Below are positions 1 through 10,342 of a stretch of 64,000 nt of DNA, in pieces. The notes beneath the pieces are model-generated. The model had not been told where the DNA came from and made no database searches. It saw only the letters and a list, made by a program, of their open reading frames with translations. The stretch lies in contig JAJIRX010000500.1 of assembly GCA_023853785.1 (NCBI GenBank), positions 744,001-808,000 of the forward strand. Reading direction: 5' to 3'. Position 1 is the stretch's first letter; every line of letters starts with the position of its first letter. This DNA is from Psilocybe azurescens. Lineage: Eukaryota > Basidiomycota > Agaricomycetes > Agaricales > Agrocybaceae. The position numbers were made by a program, and so were the translations under genes.

Positions 1-231
1 TCCCGCTCTCGACTCTGGTTTGGCATCCTCGATCACAGCGGCAACGACGCGTTCACCTATACCCATCATCCTCGCACCGTAAAAGAAGCCCACCAGGGGC
101 ACGACCGCGGTCAGCTCATGCAAAATACCGAAGGAAAGTACAAGAGAAGAAAGAGGAGTTCCAGTACGCGCCGATATGGCTGCTAAGCTCTTCCTGTAAG
201 CAGCAAAACGGCCTTTAGGTTCTGAGGACAT
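1..231 (-). CDS. FLILHELTA-family mitochondrial inner membrane protein (C-terminal part cut by window edge)
   Basis: An open frame runs from an ATG at 231 off the left edge, giving 77 residues with no stop. Residues about 28-50 contain FGILHELTAVVPLVGFFYGA, which closely fits the motif that names the fungal FLILHELTA family (Pfam PF10306, which I recall as including yeast Mrx11, linked to the mitochondrial ribosome-expression network). The hydrophobic stretch is probably a membrane segment. A positively charged N-terminus (GRFAAYRKSL) suits mitochondrial targeting. It is divergent from the gene starting near 420, with about 190 bp between. Family assignment rests on one motif, and the biochemical role of the family is not established. 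The missing C-terminus cannot be judged. Confidence 0.72.
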   Translation of the reverse strand, partial: MSSEPKGRFAAYRKSLAAISARTGTPLSSLVLSFGILHELTAVVPLVGFFYGARMMGIGERVVAAVIEDAKPESRAG

Positions 232-419
232 TGTAGTAGGGAAGTAATAGAATCAGCAGTCACCCCAAATGGATAGGACACTCGTGACCTTAACCCTAAA
301 CTAAGTTCGAAAAAATCGTTCCTTCGGAGTTGGCCAATGACAAGTCCCTAGCAGTCACTATCGTTTATTCGTTCCTGTCTTTTGTGTTTGTTCTCCGGGT
401 TCATTTTTGCAGGTACCCA

Positions 420-1730
420 ATGCTTTCTCAGGCGATTTGTGCCTCAAGGCGTGTCTCTCCGTGTCGGTCAACATTATTATATCAACACTTCACTAAAACC
501 CGGCTGGTGACGACCGTGGCGGAGGACAACCAAGAGAACCAGATTCAAAAGCCTCCATTACGGACAGCATATCTGCGAACATGGGAACCTTTAAAGAACG
601 TCGGTGACGCGTATGTTCTTCTACGCGCACTAGAGCGCAAATACGGCAAGGTCCTGGAAGCTCGTTTCGCTAAGGTCGGTGCCGGATACATGGTTTTGTT
701 TTTACGCACCCGTTCGTCCATTAAACGTAACAATAGGATTATGAAGACCCTACAAAATACCAAATGATTGCCTGGATTGTGTTTGAGGACCCGCAATCAT
801 TGGAACGTATACCATTGCAGGGCACTGAATTTGTCACCCCTTCCTCAGGTTTATCCAAGGAGTATCATGAAATCAGGCTAGAAGATATCGAGTCTCTGTC
901 CAAGAGTCAAGATTATGAAGAAGGATACGATTTTCCAATCATACCGGCTGACAGTGGAGTTAAGGTTATTGGTGGCCGTATCACTCGTTCAGGTCAGTCA
1001 GTATCTCAGTTCCATGAATTGTCTTGACACCAAACTACTTCTCAAAGACGCAGACTATACACCAAATCATAGGGAGAGAATATATCAGCCAACACCGAAG
1101 GCTGTTATGAGCTCTTTCCTCCGGTGGGGTGGTTTCCATAAATTGACCCCCTTGACCCGCCACGCGAGATTTTAGAAGCTGAACTTTTTGGCAAAACTCC
1201 CCTGGACAACGTTCGCATGCGCGCAGCCCTCCAGCTCGCCTCCCAACAAACTAATATGCGGAACCCAGCCTTGGCGTATAAGAATTCGGCAAGAGCATCA
1301 TCATCAACAACTGAGCCTTCCATTGCCTCTCTTCTCTTCGGCGAACCCGAATCGTCAAAATCCTCGCAAGCTGCCAGCACTCCATCTCCGTCAATACCCA
1401 AAAAGCCCGCCAGTGCCACTTCACCAAAAACCCCCCACGGCCAAGCCTGCTGAAGCTGCACCATTTCCACCCCCTCCTAAAGAGAAAGACGCTGCGACGA
1501 TTGCCCAAGAACTTGCAAGCCAAGAAGCTTTGAAGCGACAGCTCGAATTTGCAAAGCAACTAAATGAACGGTCGACCCCGATGAGAAGAAAACAGCCGAA
1601 ACCACAAATCAAGGTAGCCAAACCGAAAACTCCACAGTTCTTTGCGGATGAGTTCCTCCCACAAGACGAGCCGTCAAACCCAAAGGGTGGTGTTATGGAC
1701 AAGCTGTGGGGCATATTTGGGCGAAAATGA
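420..1730 (+). CDS. Predicted mitochondrial protein of unknown function, three exons, two frame breaks
   Basis: I do not recognise the family. The start at 420 gives an Arg/Ser-rich N-terminus without acidic residues, like a mitochondrial presequence. Exon 1 (420-674) joins exon 2 (from 737) in phase across a 62-nt intron, giving LEARFAK then DYEDPTKYQM. Exon 2 ends near 992-1000 and exon 3 starts near 1073-1089; that junction is uncertain. Exon 3 reads ILEAELFGKTPLDNVRMRAA, then a Ser/Pro/Ala-rich linker, a KEKDAATIAQELASQEALKR helix and a C-terminus ending DKLWGIFGRK. Two single-base frame changes interrupt exon 3: one at AAA 1140-1142 (one base short) and one at the run of A then C 1426-1436 (one base long). 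Both sides of each break look coding, so sequence error is the likely cause. Confidence 0.6.
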
Positions 1731-2178
1731 TCGTACACCGACTTGATGTTGCAACGATGGGATTTAATGAGGTATTAATGTTTTTAAACACTCATAATAA
1801 CGGAGTTTCTGCCCAAGATGGTGAATGCATTGTCCTGTACAAGTGATTGCACAATTACACACAATATTTCAATGCTTCATCCGGGTAATAATAACCAAAG
1901 TCGAAGATTGGCTCCTGCTGGCATATGACGTTTTTAAGTCCGACTACGACTCTACATATTGTGACGGCAGGCCGAAGTGACGACCATTTCGTATGATCTC
2001 CAGAAGATCATATTATCCAATGATGAGGGTTTGCGTAAAAAAAAAAAAAAAAAAGGGGGGGGCAACGATTTGTGAGTTGGGTATAGGATCCAATGGAATA
2101 GACACTTCAGAGTTGTCTCCGAAATAGACTTTGTGTTTGGTTAACAAAGTTCGCTCGTATTAGTAAAAGAAGTGGGGA
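1731..2178. other. Convergent intergenic region with poly-A/poly-G tract
   Basis: This lies between the convergent ends of the predicted mitochondrial gene (+) and the IMPACT-domain gene (-). It is AT-rich and contains an A18 run directly followed by a G8 run at 2037-2062. No coding signal was seen. It probably holds both 3' ends. Confidence 0.6.
2037..2062 (+). repeat. Homopolymer tract A18G8
   Basis: Eighteen A followed by eight G, read directly. This is a simple sequence in the 3' intergenic region. Its length is unreliable given the homopolymer errors elsewhere in the window. Confidence 0.85.
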
Positions 2179-2972
2179 TTAGGATGGTGCAGCCTTTTTG
2201 GCGATCAGGCCTTTTACGCTTTTTATCGCGTTTTCTCTAGCGTGTATAAGGCGTTTGGCTTTGGTCACGTCTATACCACTATAGTCTGGTTTTTTTGCTG
2301 TACGAGGCGTTGCAGGTGAAGAGGGTTCGTTACTAGTTTCGTAACTTGTTAGAGTTGCCAGTTTCTCTCTGTGTACCGACAACAAGTCGTCCAATGTCCG
2401 TAGAGTGGTGATACAATCCTGTAGCTCCTCGGATCGTTTGAATTCCTTGCAGACTTCTGTTGCGCAGGTTTCTATATGCGAGAATCGAGCAGGCCCTAAC
2501 ATCATACCGCCATACCTAGGATTAGATTTAAGAAAGCAAGACCAGCTTAGATTTCGAGAGTAACGTACCAACGACTAACGATGACCACTGCATCAATAAC
2601 AGCAAGATTTTCCATTATCTTCAATACTTTCCCGCCGGCCCAGCTTTCGCCATCGTCCTTGCTACCTTGAACTAGTTCGAAATCTTCTAGACCTGCGAGA
2701 CCTGACTTTCCATGCTTGAGCACCATGCACCTCCAGGCAAATATCTCGTGTGTCGCCTTTCTCTTGCGATGAACCGTATGTTTAAGGTGGTTCAAGCGTG
2801 CTCTAGCCTCTTCAGGTGTGGTGGCACGATAAATGTTGGCGACAAATATTGAACCGCGATCTCGAATTTCTTGAGATGTGGCTATTGGGTCAGGCTGTGG
2901 ACGTGATTCTGCTATGAATGCGTCAAGACTTCCATCTAAATCTTTGGAAAGAAACAGTTCTGATTGTGACAT
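2179..2972 (-). CDS. IMPACT/UPF0029-domain protein
   Basis: Two exons (2569-2972 and 2179-2515) are separated by a 53-nt GT-AG intron. They join in phase inside IVSRW-YGGMMLGPARFSHIE and give 246 residues. Residues about 38-135 carry the IMPACT N-terminal (UPF0029, YigZ-like) fold signatures: RDRGSIFVA, KRKATHEIFAWR and the YGG-hydrophobic-LGPARF motif. Yeast Yih1 and mammalian IMPACT, which restrain the Gcn2 kinase by binding Gcn1, carry an N-terminal RWD domain before this. Here only about 37 residues precede it, so the Gcn1-binding RWD part is absent and a Yih1 role should not be assumed. The C-terminus is a charged, helical region with a Ser/Pro/Thr patch. It is divergent from eL33, with 219 bp between start codons. 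Confidence 0.82.
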
Positions 2973-3191
2973 TCGAAGTGTACGTCAATACTTATTTCTC
3001 GCCATTGAGAATATTTATAAAGGAGAGAGAGACCGGAGAAAGCGGAAGTATTCTGGGTTTGGATATGAACCGAAGACCTTTGTTGTTATTTGTTCTAGAG
3101 GTTGCTGGACCCGGCCTGCTCACCATTTCGGTATCACCAATAGCAATCCCCTCAAGATTGTCAACGACGCCGGCACACCTCAAGACTGAAA
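2973..3191. promoter_or_regulatory. Shared divergent promoter of IMPACT-domain gene and eL33
   Basis: Only 219 bp separates the two outward-facing start codons, so both promoters must lie here or in the 5' ends of the genes. No element could be assigned with confidence. Confidence 0.5.
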
Positions 3192-3882
3192 ATGGGCTCC
3201 ACTAGGTGAGTTATGAACTTTTCAGGAGTAGGGAATCGTACGGCAGGAATCACGACGGCAGGGGCATGGTGGAAGAGGGTGGATTGCATGGAGAAACTTT
3301 GGATGACGGTCCCGTTAATTTTGTGCCAGGCGGATTAGGATCCCCCGCATTGCCTACTCCTGCGGCCTATTTGGTGGGTAAATTGCTGACCAGGCTTTAA
3401 TATTGCAGATTGTACAGCAAAGGCCGGGTCCTGGGTCACAAGCGCGCCAAACGCAACAGCCGCCCCAACACTTCGCTGATCCAGATCGAGGGTGTCGCTA
3501 CCAAGGAAGATGCCCAGTTCTACCTCGGAAAGGTGCGCATAATTTGAAGACTTATGGTCATCCCTGTCTTATATTTCGCAATAGCGCGTTGCCTTCGTTT
3601 ACAAGGCTAAGCGGGAGATCCAAGGATCAAAAGTCCGTGTCATCTGGGGGTACGCAGACAATGTTATTCCTTCAGTTTACAGGAGCGAGCTTACATATAT
3701 CGACATACTTTTAGACGAGTAACCAGGCCTCACGGATCGTCAGGTGTTGTCAAGTCAAAATTCCGAAGCAACCTTCCCCACGGGCATTCGGCGCCAGCGT
3801 CCGCGTTGTATGTCTCGTTATCCTTATTTCTCATACCGGTGAACTAATTATTGTGTAGATGCTTTACCCCTCCACCATCTGA
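3192..3882 (+). CDS. RPL33: 60S ribosomal protein eL33 (RPL33/L35A), one-base frame break
   Basis: Five exons (3192-3205, 3409-3532, 3585-3649, 3715-3807, 3859-3882) encode 106 residues with the complete eL33 pattern: [69 protein letters not shown] and a C-terminus of VMLYPSTI. All introns are GT-AG. The first codons sit alone on a 14-nt exon followed by a 203-nt intron, a common arrangement in ribosomal protein genes. The protein belongs to the large ribosomal subunit and is normally essential. Reading exon 4 literally breaks the frame at CCCC 3776-3779; one further C restores the conserved [13 protein letters not shown]. This is most likely a sequence error, though a paralogous pseudogene cannot be excluded. 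Confidence 0.93.
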
Positions 3883-4803
3883 TTTGAGGTTGAACACACA
3901 TGGTCTTCTATCTCATTCCGTATTGTATATTGCAATATGACATGTTTGCATGCGCTATCGTGAATATGAACAAAATCCACTGAATCTTCCCATGGCACCT
4001 CTGAATTCCTCCGCAATGAAGGAGCTAACTTACTACACGAGTCTTAAGGATGGACATCCATAGTTACACCTCCGTGTCGAGATGATGAGGGCCGTGACTC
4101 GAGTTTGTAGTAGGACGTGCCCAGGATCCTGGCACGAATAAACCGAATGACGAGCTTTCTTAAGACGTCTGCCCGACTGCAACCCAACGCGTGCGGACCC
4201 CCGCAATACAATGCCTTGGCATAGACACCCAGTTTCTGGATTGATGTGCCATCAAGCGGTATATACTTGAAGCTAAACTTGGTGCTCTACACAGTTAACT
4301 GGATCTTCAAATAATGTAACGCGTGTGGGCATAAGTACCTTTGGCCACTACCGCAAGTCTTCATTCCGTCCCTGCAAAGCTCCAAAGCGTCACCCTTGAT
4401 CTCTTTAAGAATAAAGGAAGTACTTTATAATGTAAATATAAGTTTTTCTGGACTTCCACCCCTGCAGATATATTTCAAGTTCGACTCCCCGTTCAACTCT
4501 GAACTTTTCCTCCCTGAAGACATCTTTAAACCTTCGAATTCGTCAATATTCGAAAAATTGCATGACGCTGCGCACCTGTGCCCTTTGGACGACAGATTAA
4601 GTTTGAGAATCTTTATCCTCATAGTATGAGCCTCCACCACGGTCACATGTGGCTTGCCCCTGAGAAACGCATCGGTTAAGGTCACTGATTAGAGACCGGA
4701 TCTTCCTCAAATCATCGACAGTTGCAAGTGACTCAAATACATAAAACACTCTACTATATCTCTTCCGTTCTTTCTTACTCATATCTGCCTGATCCACCTT
4801 AAA
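3883..4803. other. Intergenic, no supported gene
   Basis: About 0.9 kb upstream of glutaryl-CoA dehydrogenase. Medium-length open frames occur on both strands (for example minus 4425-4860), but none has a recognisable domain and one overlaps the start of the dehydrogenase. Probably the eL33 3' end and the dehydrogenase promoter. Confidence 0.5.
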
Positions 4804-6888
4804 ATGCTGAACATACGCCGACAGGCCTCTCGCCTTGCTTGTAGTACTCTCACTGGTCAATCAGCTACCAGCAGTATATTTGCCGGATCAAGTCGACGTG
4901 CAGCATCAGGTAGGCATACATCAGTTCTAAGACACTGGCTGAGGTGGACTGACTGGGATTTAGGTTATGCTAAGTTCAATTGGGAGGTAATAAACGGTTT
5001 TATTCTTAAGGTGTATGCTAGACTTCTGAATGACTTGTGCTTCAGGATCCATTGAACCTAGAGTCTCAATTAACAGATGAAGAAATTGCCATTAGGTATG
5101 GTTGCAAGCATTTCCTATCGCTTCAGCTTGCTCATTTAGTTGCGTAAGGGATACTGCACGATCCTACTGCCAAGTATGTTTTCAATTATGATGGAAATGA
5201 TGATCATTCCATTACCGTTGTTGAACGTCTTAGGAGAATTTAATGCCGCGAGTTCTGCATGGATGGCGCACTGAAGGTGTGTTCTTGCCACTGGTGTTCA
5301 AAACGAAAGAAGGCTCACCGTCTTTCATAACAGAATTTAACCATGATATTATTCCCGAGATGGGTAAACTTGGTCTACTTGGTCCCACCATTCACGGCTA
5401 CGGATGTGCTGGAGTGAGCAATGTTGCATACGGACTTATTGCACGAGAAATAGAAAGGTTCGCAAATGCATAAAATATCATGTTGAATAATGGGATTCAC
5501 ATTTCCTCTAGAGTTGATTCAGGCTATCGTTCAACTGCCTCTGTTCAATCTTCACTTGTTATGCATCCTATTAACGAATTCGGAACGGAGGCTCAGAAAG
5601 AAAAGTACCTCCCTCGTCTAGGTCGGTGCCTCTTCCCACTGTACCCCTTTTTCATTGAACCGTTTTATAGCGAAGGGCTCAATTATTGGTGCATTCGTGA
5701 GTCAATATCCATAGCTCTATGTCGACCTCCTGGTTCCATCTCCTGCAGGGTCTCACGGAACCAAACCATGGATCAGATCCAGCAGGCATGGAGACTACCG
5801 CCGAAGAAGTCGACGGAGGATTTATTATTAACGGAAGCAAGACGTGGATTTCCAATGCGCCGGTAGCGTAAGTTCCTTGTTTGTGGCCCAGAACGCTCTT
5901 ATGCACAATCCCCTGATTTTCTAGAGACGTGTTCATTGTATGGGCCAATTGCAAATGGGACAACCGTATCCGTGGGTTCATCCTGGACAAGGTATCTTTT
6001 TCTCAATGCATTCTATGATACTCGAAAAATCCTATCCCCCTTGCAGGGCCTCAAAGGCTTGACGGCGCCCCCAATCAAGAACAAACTCGCGCTCCGAGTG
6101 TCCCTTACTGGATCCATCTTTATGGACTCAGTTCGTGTTTCGCACGATGCATTGCTTCCTAAGACTAAAGGCCTGGGTTCACCTTTCTCGTGCTTGAATT
6201 CCGCCAGGTATCGTTATTACCACCCGCCATCCAGTTTTTTCTTGGATCTCATTCGTTTTCAATAGATTTGGTATCTCCTGGGGAGTGATGGGTGCACTTG
6301 AAGATTGCATTGAGCGTACGCGTTCATATGCTCTTGAGCGTCACCAGTTCAAGCGTCCGCTAGCATCATTCCAGCTGGTGCAGAAGAAGCTTGTCGATGC
6401 CCAGACTGAAGTTGCGCTTGGCCTTCAAGCAAGTCTGCAGGTCGGAAGACTAAAGGACGAAGGTAAACTGGCGCCTGAGATGATAAGTATGGTCAAGCGC
6501 AACAATTGTGGTAAGGCATTGCAACAGGCACGCATTGTCCTTGATATTCTAGGAGGAAATGCTTGCGCCGATGAGTGGGTTTACCTTACTTTCGTGTGTC
6601 TGCCGGCACTGATTGCTGTTTGTTTCTTCCTACTGCTCGAAGATATCATGTCGGACGTCACGTAGCTAATTTACAGGTCACAAATACATACGAAGGTCTG
6701 TACTACTTTCAATAGTTCAAAGTGGAATTGGTACTAATCTGCGACACTCTATTTTATAGGAACCAATGTAAGCCCACTCAATTATGCGAGACCACCATAT
6801 CGATTTCTTACTCGCCTGTCAAATACAGGATATCCATGCCCTCATCTTAGGGAAGGCGATGACAGATATTCCCGCCTTCGCCAATTAA
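4804..6888 (+). CDS. GCDH: Glutaryl-CoA dehydrogenase, mitochondrial
   Basis: About 15 exons splice in phase into a full-length acyl-CoA dehydrogenase family protein. In order: an Arg/Ser-rich mitochondrial presequence ([18 protein letters not shown]), [57 protein letters not shown], the FAD/substrate region [44 protein letters not shown] and the active-site segment [19 protein letters not shown]. The Glu of YEGTND matches the catalytic base of GCDH. The enzyme oxidises and decarboxylates glutaryl-CoA to crotonyl-CoA in lysine and tryptophan degradation in the matrix. No frame break was seen. Part of the active-site motif is encoded by an 8-nt exon (6760-6767). Confidence 0.95.
6760..6767 (+). 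other. GCDH: 8-nt microexon of glutaryl-CoA dehydrogenase
   Basis: The exon GAACCAAT is flanked by tatag upstream and gtaagc downstream. With the preceding exon end (GAAG at 6695) and the following GATATC it completes Glu-Gly-Thr-Asn-Asp-Ile. Skipping it would delete residues of the active-site loop and shift the frame. Confidence 0.85.
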
Positions 6889-7063
6889 AATCGCGTGCTG
6901 AGCTGCTGTTGTTCGTAACAGGTTACAATGCAAGCACAATCTGAAGAGAAACCACTTGATGGTCCTTGAATTTTTGTATAAATAAGTCCTGTAGCATTAC
7001 GACAAACTTTCATAGTACATATCCAGCCAATTACAGAAGGATAAGATATACATTGAGATAAAA

Positions 7064-9556
7064 TCATACACCGGCGTTGCGCATGGTAGGATCTACCCAA
7101 TCCAATCCCAGAATGCTGAATACTTCTTGTTCGTCTCGAGGTATAAACAACTTTGAGTCATGGCGTCGAGTCCTAACGAGTGTTGAAAGCATTGAGCGTG
7201 ATCGTACTTCCACCACAACTATTGTATAATCAGACACTCACATTCCGGAACTGTCAAATTTCATTCCCCTAAAAGAATACGGGATGTTTTAGTAATCATT
7301 CAGAATTGCACGAGTAAACGAATTATAAGCACTTCTCGGCTTTGGCCCAGAGTCTCAAATCACGTTCGAACATCTTCGAACCGGACCTATGTATGTCATC
7401 CAATGACAAAAACCGACATGTTGAGTGAACGCAATTACCAAGCACAGTGACTCTCTTGTAATAACATTGACTCACCACCCGACGACAGCCGTCCAGTATG
7501 CTTCTGGAGCAGCGAATATTAGATCTAGTCTGCGATGCAGTCGCTTTTGCTTTCCATCCATGTCGGAATTGGGAAGGACAAATACGGTCAGGGCTTTCTC
7601 GAGGGAATCCCAGTGTCCCGTGCGTAAAGCATCGTGCGTGTGGAAACCCGAAAGGTCTATGAAAGGTAAAGGATTATTGGAAACAACTATGTACGAGACG
7701 CTCTTGACTAGGGATAGAAAATGGGAAAGGACATACGCATACAGTGTGTCACCAGTCCTGGTAGAATACAAAGTATCGTCAGTACATATACGGCTTCATT
7801 TTGATATAGACAGGTTTCAAAATGAAATATGTGAATACTATACTCACCGCGATCATATAAATGCATGGTAAATCTGGTACAAAGCCCTTTGATAATATCC
7901 GGACCCTTCTCGAGGTCAGGATAGCTGAATACGATATCTACGTCGTTGCTTTGCGGTTTGCCACGCCGATAGCTACAAAACATTTCCTCGTAAGTCCAGC
8001 CGCTAAACGCGAAAAAATGATACGCACCCACCAACAACGGTGCTAACACAACCCGGCTGTATCTTGTCCAACTCACTCATGACGATCCTGTGCATTTCTT
8101 CCACTTCTTCCCGGGGTATAGGAATCTCGAAATCCTTTCGGAGGATAAGCGATATCCGGATGGATATATCTGGGACCTTGTTCTTCGTGACTATCTTGCG
8201 TCCATTGGGAGTGACGAGTGAGGTGTCGAGCAAGGCGAGCGTCGAGTCGGCTGCCACGTCATAGTATTTCTCGAGGTCGTCCATATTTCGTAGCCCGAGA
8301 TCGTACAGTTTGCGGGCATTCGAAGGACCAATTCCGTATATTGTAGTGAACTCTGAGAGCGCTCGATACCGCTCAGAATTGCGTATCGTTTCTGAGATAA
8401 ATGGTCAAGTTGGCAGAAGGACAGATCATTAAAAGTACATACGAGCTTCTTCAATGTAGCCGTTCTTGATAAACTCTCGTATCTATCGAAACATAAATAA
8501 GCAGGAATTTACTTTCCAACTTAAGGATGAAAACCTGCCTTTGATAAAGTCTTGCTTCCGAGTCCCGGAAGTTTGACGATATCCCTGGAATAAGTCTCGT
8601 TGGTGATGGGATAGGGGTATGCTAAAGCAGTAAACCCAAATAAGTTGTGTTTTGATGAAAAGCGGGTCATGTTAGCCTACACTTTATAATCTAGGTAAAA
8701 AAGAAGTTAGCCCTCTCTGGATTCGCGTGCTTCGAAAGATTGCATACAGCAACAGATCGCTCATAGCTCAGTGCATTGATACCCAATCCCTCAAACTCTC
8801 GAGATCGACCGAGGACCGCTAGTTCAGCCGCTAGAGCCTGATTTACGCAAACAAGCGGAGATGCGCGCGTGCAAGCGTATTTCGCTCTCCAATTCTTTAT
8901 GACGCGCGGATCTGTTGGCTTCACAGAGGGCACTTTGTACTTGGGAGATGAAGTGGACGCCTGGTCATGAAGCTCAGATGTTTCACGGTCGTGCTCTTTC
9001 TCTTCATCTGCTTCAGGGCAATGCTCCACAGTCTCGTCATGTAACTCGGAAAGTGCAGCATAACGCCCGCATTGAACGGGATTATCTTGCTTCACTGAGT
9101 CATGAATCCAGTCAGGAGTTACGATAGACTTTTGTCTCTGTATATAGCGGTCAATCCATGCACATAAAGAACGTGGATAAAAATCCAACAAACTGCGATA
9201 TTCCAGTCTACATGCCTCTCGAGGCGTTTCTTCATTCGAATGTTGGTCACGATGATGTCGGCGTCTTTGGGATCACCACATAACTCTAAATGCAGGTGAT
9301 AATTTTCTTCGGCGCCATCACTTGTTGACGTTACTCGCTGGGCAGCAGTTGGAGTTGAGTCGATCAGATTGTAGAGCTCTTGAACTGTATTTTCGCCAAG
9401 TTTTTCTTGTATGACATACACTTTCAATGGTGCATGGCCGTCGTCTGTTAAGTTGTCGTCATAGTCCGATCGAAGGCGCTTATGAGGAGACCCAATGGTG
9501 CTTGAACCCGAGGATGAAGTGGATGAAGATCGGCGACCCGCAGAGGAACGTTTCAT
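7064..9556 (-). CDS. POL4: Family X DNA polymerase with N-terminal BRCT domain (Pol lambda / Pol4-like)
   Basis: A multi-exon gene (about ten exons). Residues about 40-150 form a BRCT domain (PLKVYVIQEKLGENTVQEL, DADIIVTNIRMKKRLERHVD, SIVTPDWIHDSVKQ). Next come an 8-kDa lyase-like part (FEGLGINALSYERSVA, RDIVKLPGLGSKTLSK, REFIKNGYIEEA), the helix-hairpin-helix TTIYGIGPSNARKLYDLGL, the catalytic palm GYRRGKPQSNDVDIVFSYPD (Asp-Val-Asp metal ligands) and the third acidic site in HRRLDLIFAAPEAYWTA. The thumb ends FIPRDEQEVFSILGLDWVDP. Such enzymes fill gaps in base excision repair and end joining. One intron (8483-8538) is GC-AG. The junction between SYERSVA and YPYPIT (8625-8750) does not resolve into one clean canonical splice; an IIK microexon near 8690 plus a base error is possible. 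An in-frame upstream ATG lies at 9616. The gene is divergent from NMNAT. Confidence 0.9.
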
Positions 9557-10342
9557 GGCAATAGGGATCAGATAGGATTTGAGTGGTTCTTGTAGGTGGA
9601 GACCATGCTCTAGCACAGAGGCTGTAGAGGTTAATATTGGACCTTTGACTTGACATGCCCATTCTACTTATAATTGAGGAGCTCAAAAGAGGATCAATCA
9701 TAAATGACCTCCATCCTTTGTACTTGTTTGACTGTGACTGTAAAGTTGAGCCTCCACGGACCACGATAGATTGATTTGGCTTTGACGATTTGTGCATTGA
9801 GAATGAGACGATTTCATTTGAAAGGCTCAAGCAGCTTCCTCACCCAGGGCTTGGGATTCCAACCCAAGACGGAGCAATGAAAATCCGTTATTACTCACTA
9901 CGCGACGTATTTAATCGTGGCCGCTGACGATGGGGAAATGTGGCGCCGACAGCACAATGATACGTGCCAGTACCAAGCCGGTTCCGTGATTCGGTTCTAG
10001 ATACATTGATATGTATCATCACAGTGCAGACTGCGAGGGTAGTTTGCGGTCACGAACTCTAAGTCACATGCCAATTTCGCCTGCGGTTTCATTATGATTG
10101 AAATGACTCGAACTCGGGAATAACTGGGAAAGGTCCTAAAGAAGAGGCGATATGCGATAATTCGATTTCAAGGTCTCCGGGTAAGGTACCGTGTTTCCGT
10201 AGAGATTGTAGCGTGGGAAGTAATTGCTTCATAATGAGTGCAGTGTTCAGTCTTGAATCAGTCTTGTACACTACATATTATACTGCAGCTTCTAATTTGA
10301 CCTACACCACCTCTTACCAGGTTCCCCTCCTTTCCTTCTCCG
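9557..10342. promoter_or_regulatory. Divergent promoter region between the Pol X gene and NMNAT
   Basis: 786 bp between two outward-facing starts. It contains a C/T-rich stretch just before the NMNAT ATG (10297-10342), common before basidiomycete starts. No coding feature was seen. Confidence 0.5.

Noticed and set aside
1431..1436. Short intron as an explanation for the frame change in the predicted mitochondrial gene
   Set aside because: The only GT...AG pair spans about 33-40 nt, too short for this genome, and would remove coding-like residues; a homopolymer error is simpler.
4425..4860. Minus-strand open frames just upstream of and overlapping the GCDH start
   Set aside because: No domain, no consistent splice model, and one overlaps the GCDH first exon antisense; likely chance frames in the promoter/5' UTR.
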